Under the pieces are notes generated by a model. That model was not told the origin of the DNA. It searched no databases and was given only the letters and a program-made list of their open reading frames with translations. 64,000 nucleotides of DNA from Sporocytophaga sp. (GTDB taxonomy: Bacteria > Bacteroidota > Bacteroidia > Cytophagales > Cytophagaceae). Positions within the stretch are counted from its first letter, which is position 1. Every line of letters begins with the position of its first letter. Below are positions 37,302 through 45,767 of this stretch, piece by piece. Where the stretch lies: NCBI GenBank assembly GCA_024707265.1, contig JANQAB010000006.1:377001-441000 (forward strand). Reading direction: 5' to 3'. A program made the translations under genes and the position numbers.

Positions 37302-37865
37302 TTATTTAGTATTTACAGTATTCATAGCTCTTTCAATTCCAATTGTACAGAAAGCCAAAACGCCATCAATAGCCTTATCCATAAAAATGGGCAATTCATC
37401 AAACTCTTTAGATGTAAACTTTCCTAGTACATGATCTACCTGACGCCCTTTAGAAAACTCACTTCCTACTCCGAATCGTAACCTAGGATATACCTCACTG
37501 CCTAGTACCTGTTGAATATTTCCCAAACCATTATGTCCACCATTAGACCCCTTACCTCTCATCCGTAGTGTACCATAGGGCAAGGCAATATCATCCGTAA
37601 TTACCATAATATTATCTGCAGGAACATTCTGAGTTTTCATCCAGTAGTTGACTGCCTTACCACTTAAATTCATGAAAGTAGTGGGTTTTACAAGCAGAAG
37701 TGTCCTACCCTTATATTTATATTCTACCACAAAAGCATATCTATCAGATTGAAACTTCAACCCTTCCTTATCGGCAAGGCGGTCCAATACCAGAAAACCA
37801 ATGTTGTGCCTCGTCAACTCATACTCAGGTCCAATATTCCCCAAACCAAATATTAAATATTTCAT
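37302..37865 (-). CDS. pth: peptidyl-tRNA hydrolase
   Basis: Releases peptides from peptidyl-tRNA dropped by ribosomes. Its 187 residues are of normal length: 'LIFGLGNIGPEYELTRHNIGFLVLD' holds the catalytic His after Thr-Arg, 'LVKPTTFMNLSG' the substrate-binding Asn, then 'VITDDIALPYG' and 'RGKGSNGGHNGLGNI' complete the site. It is the last gene of the tRNA-Gln/prs/rplY/pth series, 86 bases after rplY. Confidence 0.97.
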   Translation of the reverse strand: MKYLIFGLGNIGPEYELTRHNIGFLVLDRLADKEGLKFQSDRYAFVVEYKYKGRTLLLVKPTTFMNLSGKAVNYWMKTQNVPADNIMVITDDIALPYGTLRMRGKGSNGGHNGLGNIQQVLGSEVYPRLRFGVGSEFSKGRQVDHVLGKFTSKEFDELPIFMDKAIDGVLAFCTIGIERAMNTVNTK

Positions 37866-37951
37866 AATGAAAATTTACCAAAGTCCATAAAAACATAAAT
37901 CCTATCTGCCAAAGACAAATAGGATTTAAAACTATAAAATTAATTACTTAC

Positions 37952-38527
37952 TTATTTCTTTTCTTCTTCAGCAGCTCCTCTTAACGCTCTTGTAGTTTCA
38001 ACGCTAACAACAGGAAGTGCCTTATTATTTAGGAATGTAAAGTTTCCAGTCTGAAGATCAGAAACTCTTAGAGATTTACCGATTTCAAGAGCAGAAATAT
38101 CAGCTTCTACAAAATCAGGAAGATTTTTTGGAAGCGCTTTTACTTTAACTTTTTTCAATTTAGAAATCAGTTTACCTCCTTTGATAACACCTGGAGAAGT
38201 ACCTGTAATTCTAACCGGAACATCCATTTTAACTTCTTTATCCTCTTTTAAAAGAAGAAAATCTGCATGAAGGATCATATCATTAACTGGATGGAACTGA
38301 ATATCCTGAAGAATGCATGAATATTTTTTACCTTCTACTGTAAGATCTACTTTATAAGCGTTTGGAGTATACACAAGGTCTCTGAAAAGAAACATTGGCG
38401 CATAGAAATGAACCTGATCTTCACCACCGTAAAGTACGCATGGAACGTTAGCATCAAGTCTAAGCTGCTTAGACTCTCTTTTACCGAGATTTGCTCTTTT
38501 AAACCCTATAATCTCTAATGAATTCAT
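37952..38527 (-). CDS. rplY: 50S ribosomal protein L25/general stress protein Ctc
   Basis: Binds 5S rRNA in the large subunit. Long Ctc (TL5-like) form of 191 residues: N-terminal L25 domain ('EIIGFKRANLGKRESKQLR', 'VPCVLYGGE', 'HPVNDMILHADFLLL') and C-terminal TL5 beta domain ('VPVRITGTSPGVIKGGKL ... ADISALEIGKSLRVSDL'), with a Glu/Lys-rich tail. It lies 18 bases downstream of prs, a conserved neighbour pair. Confidence 0.97.
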   Translation of the reverse strand: MNSLEIIGFKRANLGKRESKQLRLDANVPCVLYGGEDQVHFYAPMFLFRDLVYTPNAYKVDLTVEGKKYSCILQDIQFHPVNDMILHADFLLLKEDKEVKMDVPVRITGTSPGVIKGGKLISKLKKVKVKALPKNLPDFVEADISALEIGKSLRVSDLQTGNFTFLNNKALPVVSVETTRALRGAAEEEKK

Positions 38528-38545
38528 TGTGTTTTATAATTTAAA

Positions 38546-39475
38546 TTAAATAATAAATAGCGAACTGATAGAATCGTTATCCTGAAGCTTTCTGATTGCC
38601 TTTGCAAACAGTTCAGCAACTGTCAGCACTCTGATTTTTGGTGATTCTTGTTTTAAAGGAAGCGTATCTGTTATAACCAACTCAGTTAAAACTGAATTTT
38701 CTATATTATCCAGCGCCTTACCAGAAAGAACACCGTGTGTACAAATTGCTCTTACACTTTTTGCACCTTTCTCCATGATAATTTGCGAAGCTTTGCAAAG
38801 TGTACCTCCAGTATCAACAAGATCATCGACAAGAACTACATTTGCACCTTCGACATCACCGATAAGTTGCATAGAAGCAATTTCATTTGCTCTCTTCCTG
38901 TGCTTATCACAAAGAACAAGATCCACTTCCATGATTTTTGCAAATCCTCTAGCTCTTGCCACTCCTCCTACATCGGGAGAAGCAAATATTAAATTCTCAA
39001 GATTTAAAGATCTAAGATAAGGAATAAAGATTGCTGCACCATCCAGGTGATCAACAGGGAAATCAAAAAATCCCTGTATCTGACCAGCATGAAGATCGCA
39101 AGTCATAAGGCGATCCGCGCCAGCAGCCGAAAGGAGATTTGCTACAAGTTTTGCAGCAATAGGCACTCTCGGTTTGTCTTTTCTATCCTGACGGGCATAG
39201 CCAAAGTATGGCACAACAACAGTTACATAAGCTGCAGAAGCTCTTCTTGCCGCATCAACCATCAGCAGAAGCTCCATAAGGTTATCTGCATTAGGAAATG
39301 TTGACTGAATCAGAAAAACATCATAACCTCTGACAGATTCATCAAATGAAACATATATTTCACCATCACTGAATCTTTGCTGAGTTACAGCACCAAGTTG
39401 CTTTCCGTAAAAGTTAGCGATTTTCTCTGCCAGGTATTTGGAGTTAGTTCCGGAGAAGAGCTTTATGTAAGACAT
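38546..39475 (-). CDS. prs: ribose-phosphate pyrophosphokinase
   Basis: Makes PRPP from ribose 5-phosphate and ATP for nucleotide, His and Trp synthesis. Class I enzyme, 309 residues: 'QRFSDGEIYVSFDESVRGYDVFLIQST', catalytic flexible-loop region 'PYFGYARQDRKDKPRVPI', metal/His site 'DLHAGQIQGFFDFPVDHL', and PRPP-binding loop 'VVLVDDLVDTGGTL'. It heads the minus-strand prs-rplY-pth group and lies 78 bases downstream of tRNA-Gln, whose strong promoter may also serve it. Confidence 0.97.
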   Translation of the reverse strand: MSYIKLFSGTNSKYLAEKIANFYGKQLGAVTQQRFSDGEIYVSFDESVRGYDVFLIQSTFPNADNLMELLLMVDAARRASAAYVTVVVPYFGYARQDRKDKPRVPIAAKLVANLLSAAGADRLMTCDLHAGQIQGFFDFPVDHLDGAAIFIPYLRSLNLENLIFASPDVGGVARARGFAKIMEVDLVLCDKHRKRANEIASMQLIGDVEGANVVLVDDLVDTGGTLCKASQIIMEKGAKSVRAICTHGVLSGKALDNIENSVLTELVITDTLPLKQESPKIRVLTVAELFAKAIRKLQDNDSISSLFII

Positions 39476-39553
39476 ATATAGTAAGTTCCCTTTTTTCCTT
39501 TAAAAAATTAATCCCGGGTCTTTTACAAGCCGGGATCAATTTTATTTTTGGTG

Positions 39554-39626
39554 TTGTCCGACCAGGTCTCGAACCTGGACTCTTCTGAACCAAAATCAGA
39601 CGTGTTGCCAATTACACCATCGGACA
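39554..39626 (-). tRNA. tRNA-Gln (anticodon TTG)
   Basis: A 73-nt cloverleaf on the minus strand: acceptor TGTCCGA with TCGGACA, discriminator A, D-stem GTGT/ACAC, anticodon stem TCTGA/TCAGA around a loop with TTG, T-stem CCAGG/CCTGG with TTCGAGA. CCA is not encoded. It stands upstream of prs on the same strand. Confidence 0.95.
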
Positions 39627-39951
39627 AGGTCCCCATTTGATGTTTGGGACTGCAAAGGTAGAATATTTTCGATTCATCCCAAACATTCGCAAAACTTTTT
39701 TTCATTTTTCTTCAGACTTTTTGTGAAGAAAACTCCCTTAACTTCCCTTATATTCTGATATTGAGAAACATACTTTTCCTTTTCTTCTTAAAAAAAATTT
39801 AAACTTTTTTTTAAGAAGGAATCTATAGATCCTAATCAAAGATTAAAACCACCGAAAAAAAATTCTAAAGGGAAAAAAATAAAGCAAAAAGTGACTATAT
39901 ATAACATTATATAAAATTGAAAGCCCAGACTTTCCGACTGGGCTTTCAATT
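39627..39951. other. 325-bp intergenic region
   Basis: AT-rich region holding the tRNA-Gln promoter (39653-39683) and the terminator of the lipoprotein gene (39913-39953), with long A and T runs between. No gene is seen. Confidence 0.5.
39653..39683 (-). promoter_or_regulatory. promoter of tRNA-Gln (and perhaps prs-rplY-pth)
   Basis: On the minus strand TTTG (39683-39680), exactly 19 bases, then TACCTTTG (39660-39653): an exact match to the Bacteroidota primary-sigma promoter. Expected start near 39646, ~20 bases before the tRNA. Confidence 0.8.
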
Positions 39952-39953
39952 TT
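39913..39953. terminator. bidirectional hairpin terminator
   Basis: Perfect 16-bp stem (aaaattgaaagcccag ... ctgggctttcaatttt) with a 9-nt loop. It overlaps the stop codon of the lipoprotein gene at 39952, so the gene's last bases form part of its own terminator. Confidence 0.85.
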
Positions 39954-40800
39954 AAAACTTTATGCTTTCTACCTCCAGCTTTCCACTTTTTAAGGAAGTA
40001 AAAGAACTTGTTTTTTTCCCTGCTATAGTTATGTTTGAAATCTTATCACAATCCTCCTTACTGCCAAAATCAAAGGTCCTTGTCAATTTACCTTCAGGAG
40101 TAATATCAACGATCCCCGTAACCGGATAGACTAAACTTTTATCAATGAATAAACAGGACACATAATACACCAAGGGCTTTGTAATCAATGCAGTATAAGC
40201 CTCTCCATCTCTGCTGATTCCTGTTGCAGTTCCGGTTACAGAATATTCATCATCCGCCAAAATCGTTGTTGAGCCAGAGCCCGCAACAAATGTTCTTACT
40301 CTTTCAGAATTCCAATAAGACACCTTTTGACCTTCAAATGTTATTTTACCATCTACAACCTTTATAGTCCAGGTAGGAAGTGTATCTGTTATATTTGTAA
40401 CAGTCTTCTCTCCTTCAATATGATTACCGTTTACATAATAATTATCCAGAGAAAACTTTATAACTGAACCTTTTTCATTGTACTTTCCACTATACTGGAT
40501 TTTGATCTTTCCACTTCTTGCTCTGTTATTATAAGTACAGCCCGGTCCAAAATCAATAATCAATGAATCACTGCCCACAAAAGAAATAGAAGGACAACTT
40601 CCTGATGATTTGAGGTTATTGGCATCAAAAGCATCAAGCCCTACTTTTAGAATGTCATCAAACTCTTTTTGCGAATAACTATAATCCGCAGCAGAAGATA
40701 CATCCTGTCCTGACACTTCGTCTTCTTTTTCCCCACAAGAGAACACTAATAAGCTGGTCAATAGGACAATCAGAGAGGGCGTAAAAAATCTTTTTTTCAT
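39952..40800 (-). CDS. hypothetical lipoprotein
   Basis: Lipoprotein of 282 residues. The ATG at 40800 is preferred over 40818 because it begins the signal peptide 'MKKRFFTPSLIVLLTSLLVFSC', with a lipobox at 'VFSC'. The mature part has an acidic stretch, then a beta-rich region with 'FGPGCTYNNRARSGKIKI', 'YYVNGNHIEGEKTVTNIT' and 'DEYSVTGTATGISRDG'. This resembles uncharacterised lipoproteins of Bacteroidota and has two Cys pairs that could bridge. No function known. Cell-envelope location inferred. Confidence 0.75.
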   Translation of the reverse strand: MKKRFFTPSLIVLLTSLLVFSCGEKEDEVSGQDVSSAADYSYSQKEFDDILKVGLDAFDANNLKSSGSCPSISFVGSDSLIIDFGPGCTYNNRARSGKIKIQYSGKYNEKGSVIKFSLDNYYVNGNHIEGEKTVTNITDTLPTWTIKVVDGKITFEGQKVSYWNSERVRTFVAGSGSTTILADDEYSVTGTATGISRDGEAYTALITKPLVYYVSCLFIDKSLVYPVTGIVDITPEGKLTRTFDFGSKEDCDKISNITIAGKKTSSFTSLKSGKLEVESIKF

Positions 40801-40903
40801 CTTATTGTATAATGGCATGAATGAATATTTTTTAATAAGATTCTTTTACGCAGTGAAATAGTCAAAGTTCTGAAAGAATTATAGCGTTCTGTATTTCAAA
40901 AGA

Positions 40904-41773
40904 TTACCCCTTATTTCGCACTTTCTTTTCTATCATATCCCACATTTCGGACGGAATCTCATCAAGGAAACTGAATTCCCCTGCACCTTTTATCCATTCA
41001 CCTCCATCTATCGTTACAACTTCCCCATTTATAAAAGATGAAAAATCAGATACCAAAAATGCTGCAAGGTTGGCCAATTCCTGGTGTTCTCCTGTCCTTC
41101 CCAATGGAATTCTTTTTACCAAATTTATTTTTTTACTGACTTCTTCAGGAAACAGCCTGCTCCAGGCTCCTTCCGTTGGAAATGGCCCCGGAGCTATAGC
41201 ATTCATTCGGATACCATATTTACCCCATTCTACAGCCAAGGACCTTGTCAATGTGAGCACTCCGGATTTTGCTATGGCAGAAGGAACTACATAACCGGAG
41301 CCCGTCCAGGCGTAAGTAGTTACTATATTTAAAACAGCTCCTTTAATCTTTTCCTTTATCCAGTATTTTCCGAGCGTAAGTGTACAGTTATAAGTTCCTT
41401 TAAGGACAATATCCACTACAATATCAAAGGCCTTACTTGAAAGTCTCTCAGTAGGACTGATAAAGTTTCCCGCTGCATTATTCACAAGAATATCAATTAC
41501 CCCAAACTTTTCTATTGAAACAGAAAGTAGATTTTCAACCTCCAGAATATTTCTGATATCACAAGCCACAGGAAGCACCTCTCCCCCGGTTTCTTTTCTC
41601 AGCTCTTCGGCAGTCTTTTCCAAGACCTCCAATTTTCTACTGGCTATTATCACTTTGGCACCCAGATCCAGAAAATATTTACTCATGGACCTTCCAAGAC
41701 CGGTTCCTCCTCCGGTAACCAGAATTACCTTGCCTTTAAGTGAGCCTTCTTTTAACATTGGTTGATTGTACAT
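40904..41773 (-). CDS. SDR oxidoreductase, 2,4-dienoyl-CoA reductase-like
   Basis: NADPH-dependent reductase, 289 residues. Cofactor site 'VILVTGGGTGLGRSMSKYF', Arg of NADPH binding in 'VIIASRKLE', 'ILVNNAAGNFISPTERLS', and the active-site region 'YAWTGSGYVVPSAIAKSGVL' followed by 'LAVEWGKYGIRMNAIAPGP'. The 'GSGxVVPSAxAKxGV' pattern fits peroxisomal/mitochondrial 2,4-dienoyl-CoA reductases, which help degrade unsaturated fatty acids. The C-terminus 'GEVVTIDGGEWI' is family-typical. It is divergent from the rffA-like gene and has no beta-oxidation neighbours. Confidence 0.87.
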   Translation of the reverse strand: MYNQPMLKEGSLKGKVILVTGGGTGLGRSMSKYFLDLGAKVIIASRKLEVLEKTAEELRKETGGEVLPVACDIRNILEVENLLSVSIEKFGVIDILVNNAAGNFISPTERLSSKAFDIVVDIVLKGTYNCTLTLGKYWIKEKIKGAVLNIVTTYAWTGSGYVVPSAIAKSGVLTLTRSLAVEWGKYGIRMNAIAPGPFPTEGAWSRLFPEEVSKKINLVKRIPLGRTGEHQELANLAAFLVSDFSSFINGEVVTIDGGEWIKGAGEFSFLDEIPSEMWDMIEKKVRNKG

Positions 41774-41963
41774 ATCAGATTGTTTTAGAGCTTTTAAATG
41801 ATTAAGATGAAAGTTTAAAAATAAAATTTTGTTATTACATTTTCGGATTTTTTACTTATCTAATTTGTTTTTGTATTTTAACACGAACTACTAATTAGCT
41901 TTTATTAAATAAATATGTAACTGCTGATTGAAGTATACCTGATTTAGCTTTACTTGGTTATTA

Positions 41964-43097
41964 ATGATTCCATATAATAAACCTTTCATTATTGGAAAGG
42001 AACTAGAATATATACGTCAGGCTGTAGAAAGCGGAAAGATTTCCGGAGATGGGAAGTTTAGTAAACTTTGTCAGTCTTTCCTTGAAAAAAGGTTTGGCTT
42101 TGGAAAAGTACTCCTGACAAGCTCCTGTACAGATGCGCTGGAAATGGCTGCAATTCTTCTTGACATCTCAGAAGGTGATGAAGTGATTATGCCTTCCTTT
42201 ACCTTTGTATCTACTGCAAATGCATTTATATTAAGAGGAGCTAAAATTGTTTTTGCAGATATAAGACCGGACACTCTTAATATTGATGAAAGTACGATAG
42301 AAGCTCTGATTACTCCGCGAACAAAAGCTCTGGTAATAGTTCACTATGCCGGCGTTTCGTGTGATATGGGAAAAATATCAGCTATCATCCAAAAACACTC
42401 TATTGCATTAGTGGAAGATGCCGCTCTGGCTATCAACTCCTATTATAGAGGAAAAGCCCTGGGTTCTTTTGGACAGCTTAGTACCTTGTCATTTCATGAA
42501 ACAAAAAATATTATCGCAGGAGAAGGAGGTGCTTTAATCATTAATGACCCTCAGTATTTTGAACGTGCTGAAATTATAAGAGAAAAAGGCACCAACAGGG
42601 CGAAACTATTTCGGGGAGAGATCAACAAATATGAATGGGTAGATATAGGATCATCCTATTTACCATCTGAAATTATTGCTGCTTTTCTTTATGCCCAGCT
42701 TGAAAATATGGATACTATAATTAAGAAAAGGGTAACTCTCTGGAATCAATACTTTCAAAAACTTAAACCTCTGCAGGACTTATCAGTAGTTACATTACCT
42801 ATACTATCAGAAGGAGCAACAATGAATGGACAATTATTCTATCTTTTATGTAAAGATGAAAAGGATCGTAATAATTTGCTTGAATTTCTGAATCAACAAA
42901 AGATCAAAGCTGTTTTTCACTATCTGCCTCTACATCTAAGTCCATTTTATATAAATAAACATGATGGGAGATCTCTTCCTGTAACCGAATCAACAAGCGA
43001 TCGTTTAATCCGCTTACCTTTGTTTTACGAGATGAAAGACGAAGAACAAAATTATATCATTACAAAGATTTTTGATTTCTTTAAGATAAATCGTTAA
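41964..43097 (+). CDS. rffA: dTDP-4-amino-4,6-dideoxygalactose transaminase (DegT/DnrJ/EryC1 family)
   Basis: PLP-dependent sugar aminotransferase, 377 residues. The Schiff-base Lys is in 'STLSFHETKNIIAGEGGAL'. 'LTSSCTDALEMAAIL' binds the PLP phosphate and 'VEDAALAINSYY' supplies the ring-stacking Asp/Ala region. The stretch 'REKGTNRAKLFRGEINKYEWVDIGSSYLPSE' is the hallmark of the RffA/WecE group, which converts dTDP-4-keto-6-deoxyglucose to the 4-amino sugar. The product is used in polysaccharide or glycan synthesis, but no other nucleotide-sugar genes are adjacent. Followed by the OmpA-family gene after 62 bases. Confidence 0.92.
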   Translation: MIPYNKPFIIGKELEYIRQAVESGKISGDGKFSKLCQSFLEKRFGFGKVLLTSSCTDALEMAAILLDISEGDEVIMPSFTFVSTANAFILRGAKIVFADIRPDTLNIDESTIEALITPRTKALVIVHYAGVSCDMGKISAIIQKHSIALVEDAALAINSYYRGKALGSFGQLSTLSFHETKNIIAGEGGALIINDPQYFERAEIIREKGTNRAKLFRGEINKYEWVDIGSSYLPSEIIAAFLYAQLENMDTIIKKRVTLWNQYFQKLKPLQDLSVVTLPILSEGATMNGQLFYLLCKDEKDRNNLLEFLNQQKIKAVFHYLPLHLSPFYINKHDGRSLPVTESTSDRLIRLPLFYEMKDEEQNYIITKIFDFFKINR

Positions 43098-43159
43098 GCC
43101 CTGCTTATTTTGGCCAGGACAAAAAATTTTACAAAATTTTTAAAACACCAGAATACCAT

Positions 43160-44116
43160 ATGAAAAAACAAATTATCGGGATCCTCATTACATGCACAGC
43201 ATTTTCCTGTGTAACGAAAAAGAAATTTGATGATCTAAACGTAAGGAAGTCTGCTCTGGAAGCTGAGAAATCGGAATGTGATGGATTATTAAAATCTGCT
43301 CAGGCCCTGAATACAAAGTACTCAATAGACCTTGACAGCCTTGCAAAGGAACGAAGGAGACTTATAGAGGACACTACTCAGACAGGAATTGTTTTAAGAA
43401 AAACTCAACGCAATTATAATAATCTGAATGATACCTACGAGCAACTGTTAAGAAATCACGACCGACTGCAGTCTCAAAGCTCTTCTGATATAGACAGAAT
43501 GAGTAAGGATCTTTCCAGAAGAGAAAAAGATCTTTTTGAAACTGAGAAAAAAGTAAATGAGCTTCAGGCGAACCTTCAGGAAAGAGAAGCTAAAGTTAAG
43601 GAGCTTGAAAGAGTGATGGCAGAAAAAGACAAAGCTGTAACAGATCTGAAAAATAAGGTGAGTAAAGCCTTGCTTTCATTTAAGGAAAGCGACTTATCTG
43701 TAAATGTAAAAAACGGGAAAGTATATGTATCTCTCAGCGAGCAGCTTTTATTTAAATCCGGCAGCACTGATGTAGATAAAAAAGGTGTGGATGCTTTGAA
43801 AAAATTAGCCGATGCACTGAAGGATCAAAATGACATCAACATATTGGTAGAAGGTCATACCGATGATGTCCCAGTATCAAAAGGTACCGGAGGAATAAAG
43901 GACAACTGGGATCTGAGCGTATTAAGAGCTACTGAAATCGCGCGTATTCTGGGTACTTCAGGAATTAATCCAAGAAGAATTGTAGCTTCAGGAAGATCAG
44001 AATATTCCCCTGTAGCTGAAGGCAAATCTGCTGATGCGCGGCAAAAAAACAGGAGAACAGAAATCATATTATCTCCAAAACTTGATGAATTATTCCAAAT
44101 ACTGGAGAATAACTAA
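43160..44116 (+). CDS. OmpA-family lipoprotein with coiled coil
   Basis: Outer-membrane lipoprotein that should anchor to peptidoglycan. Signal peptide 'MKKQIIGILITCTAFSC' with lipobox AFSC, a long heptad-rich coiled coil (~25-170, 'RREKDLFETEKKVNELQANL'), and a C-terminal OmpA domain (~190-310) with 'QLLFKSGSTDVDKKG', 'ILVEGHTDDVPV', 'NWDLSVLRATEIARIL' and 'ASGRSEYSPVAEG ... KNRRTEIIL'. The Asp/Arg that bind diaminopimelate are in the last two motifs. A terminator follows at 44141-44169. Confidence 0.92.
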   Translation: MKKQIIGILITCTAFSCVTKKKFDDLNVRKSALEAEKSECDGLLKSAQALNTKYSIDLDSLAKERRRLIEDTTQTGIVLRKTQRNYNNLNDTYEQLLRNHDRLQSQSSSDIDRMSKDLSRREKDLFETEKKVNELQANLQEREAKVKELERVMAEKDKAVTDLKNKVSKALLSFKESDLSVNVKNGKVYVSLSEQLLFKSGSTDVDKKGVDALKKLADALKDQNDINILVEGHTDDVPVSKGTGGIKDNWDLSVLRATEIARILGTSGINPRRIVASGRSEYSPVAEGKSADARQKNRRTEIILSPKLDELFQILENN

Positions 44117-44140
44117 TAATCATATTGTTCACAGAACTAA

Positions 44141-44169
44141 AAAGCTCCGGATCTCCCGGGGCTTTTTTT
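44141..44169 (+). terminator. terminator of the OmpA-family gene
   Basis: Stem aagctccgg/ccggggctt (one G-T pair) followed by T7, 24 bases after the stop. Confidence 0.8.
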
Positions 44170-44244
44170 ATTTCCCCCTACTAAAGAATCAAAAACTCCA
44201 ATTATTCTCAATCCTCAAACTATTTAGAAAAATTCTAATTATTA

Positions 44245-44277
44245 TTTGGAACAAGTCTAATTAAATAAGTATATTTG
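44245..44277 (+). promoter_or_regulatory. candidate promoter for the small protein and ferritin
   Basis: TTTG at 44245-44248, 21 bases, then TATATTTG at 44270-44277, close to the TTTG-N19-TAnnTTTG form. It stands 12 bases before the ATG at 44290, so the leader would be very short. Confidence 0.5.
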
Positions 44278-44289
44278 TATAGTAGATCA

Positions 44290-44643
44290 ATGGAAGCAAC
44301 ACAAACATATTTAAAAGAGATTTTTGCAACAGCTCATGGAGCTGTTTATCAATGCGATAAAGAGGGAAATTTCCTCCTCGACTTTGCAGGACAAACCTCA
44401 TCTTTTAAATTTCCCTGTTTCTTTGCACTTCGTAAGCGTGTAAATCAGATTGATCTTGCAAAAATGCTTTCGAATCCGGATACTTCATCTGATATTGAAA
44501 TTATTTGTCCATGCGGAAGCAATCGCGTATTCGTCCTTAACACTTTGGAAATCATCCAACTAAAAGAAATATTAAACGGAGCCAAGGTAATGATGGAGTT
44601 GAACAGTATACTTTTTGAAAGACTTTATCGCGTAGCGGTTTAA
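44290..44643 (+). CDS. hypothetical protein, Cys-containing, upstream of ferritin
   Basis: A 117-residue soluble protein. The ATG at 44290 is chosen; a TTG five codons earlier overlaps the promoter. It contains 'HGAVYQCDKEGNFLLDFAG', 'FPCFFALRKRVNQIDLA' and a 'IICPCGSNRVFVL' segment, giving several Cys that could bind metal. I believe small proteins like this are conserved in Bacteroidota but cannot name a family. It precedes ferritin by 120 bases on the same strand, so a role in iron handling is possible but only by association. Confidence 0.7.
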   Translation: MEATQTYLKEIFATAHGAVYQCDKEGNFLLDFAGQTSSFKFPCFFALRKRVNQIDLAKMLSNPDTSSDIEIICPCGSNRVFVLNTLEIIQLKEILNGAKVMMELNSILFERLYRVAV

Positions 44644-44763
44644 TTTTTTCCTCTCAACTTTTGTTTTTGTAATAAGATTAATTTACCTTGACCTCCTGGG
44701 TAAACTAAATTTCTTTTGCCCCGTTTTGAAATTATACCCTCTGTAAAAGTTAAAGAAGAGATT

Positions 44764-45291
44764 ATGAGAGACATAGTAAGACAAAAAACATCACTTACTG
44801 AGGAAGTTGAAATCATCCTCAACGAACAAATAAAATTAGAAGCAAAAGCTTCAGCATTATATCTTGCGATGGCCTCATGGTGCGATCAGCATGGATTTTT
44901 ATACAGCTCGGAATTTTTCTACAAACAATCCGGAGAAGAAAGAGACCACATGCTTAAAATCTTCAAATATGTAAATGATGTTGGAGGAAAAGCATTCTCG
45001 CCTGAAGTAGCTGGTATTCCTCAGGATTTCGAATCATTAAAATCTGTTTTTGTAGGAGGTTTGGAACAAGAAATTGCAAATACACAAGCATTAAACAGAG
45101 TTGTTGATCTTTGCTATAAAGTTAAGGATTATACCACAGCTCATTTTATGCAGTGGTTTCTGAAAGAGCAAATAGAGGAAGAGTTCATCTTCAGAAGAGC
45201 TCTGGAACTATTTGAAGTTATAGGAGAAGAAGGTGTTGGAACTTACATGATTGACAAAAAGATTCCGGATATTAAATACACGCACGAATAG
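44764..45291 (+). CDS. ftn: ferritin
   Basis: Iron-storage protein, 175 residues, forming a 24-mer that oxidises Fe(II). ATG at 44764 (MRDIVRQKTSLTEEV) fits the family start; the earlier TTG at 44716 is unlikely. Ferroxidase ligands are seen in 'LNEQIKLEAKASALYLAMASW' (Glu), 'YKQSGEERDHMLKIF' (E-x-x-H) and 'QWFLKEQIEEEFIFR' (E/Q-x-x-E). This is the prokaryotic FtnA type, not a heme-binding bacterioferritin (no conserved heme Met placement). A shared terminator follows, opposite a ferredoxin-like gene. Confidence 0.95.
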   Translation: MRDIVRQKTSLTEEVEIILNEQIKLEAKASALYLAMASWCDQHGFLYSSEFFYKQSGEERDHMLKIFKYVNDVGGKAFSPEVAGIPQDFESLKSVFVGGLEQEIANTQALNRVVDLCYKVKDYTTAHFMQWFLKEQIEEEFIFRRALELFEVIGEEGVGTYMIDKKIPDIKYTHE

Positions 45292-45307
45292 TTAAAAAAT
45301 ATTAAAA

Positions 45308-45344
45308 AAATAAGGAGTGGTTTTGAATCACTCCTTATTTTTTT
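45308..45344. terminator. bidirectional hairpin terminator
   Basis: Perfect 12-bp stem (aaataaggagtg ... cactccttattt) with a 9-nt loop and T7 after it on the plus strand and A-rich DNA before it. It serves ferritin and overlaps the last codons of the convergent ferredoxin-like gene. Confidence 0.85.
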
Positions 45345-45612
45345 CTTCCCCTTCATGAATCTCCTCTAACAATCCGGCCGATTTTGGCACATCCATAAAA
45401 AAATGCCAGGAATTTTCTGGCTGTACACAAACTACTGGCCCGAGTTTACATCTATCGGTACAACCCGTCTTAATTACTGCTAAGTTCCTTAGTTTATGCT
45501 CTTTTATTAATCCTTTGAGACTTTTCTGGATCAGCTTCCCCCTTTTTTTCTTGCATTTGCTGCCAGTACATACATAAAATATTTTTTCCGGTTTCTTGGG
45601 CTCTTTACTCAT
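45328..45612 (-). CDS. (2Fe-2S) ferredoxin-like protein, thioredoxin fold
   Basis: A 94-residue protein of the thioredoxin-like [2Fe-2S] ferredoxin group. Cluster ligands would be the Cys residues of 'FYVCTGSKCKKKRGK' and of 'VIKTGCTDRCKLGPVVCVQPE' (CxxxC with the family's 'GPVV.VQPE' sequel). It probably transfers electrons in the cytoplasm; the partner is unknown. Its stop codon and last codons lie in the stem of the shared terminator with ferritin. Confidence 0.85.
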   Translation of the reverse strand: MSKEPKKPEKIFYVCTGSKCKKKRGKLIQKSLKGLIKEHKLRNLAVIKTGCTDRCKLGPVVCVQPENSWHFFMDVPKSAGLLEEIHEGEEKNKE

Positions 45613-45767
45613 ACCTAAATTTACTGCGTTAAGCTTTATGTATCAACACTAAATTATGAATAAAGATTTTATTCTGATTCATCTTTCCTTTTATCTGAAG
45701 CATAATCACCATTATAGCCCATTTCAAACCTTGTTCAGGGATTTATTTATTTTCATTAACTTTCAGA

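Noticed and set aside
39523..39705. 60-codon minus-strand open frame
   Set aside because: It runs over the tRNA-Gln gene and its promoter.
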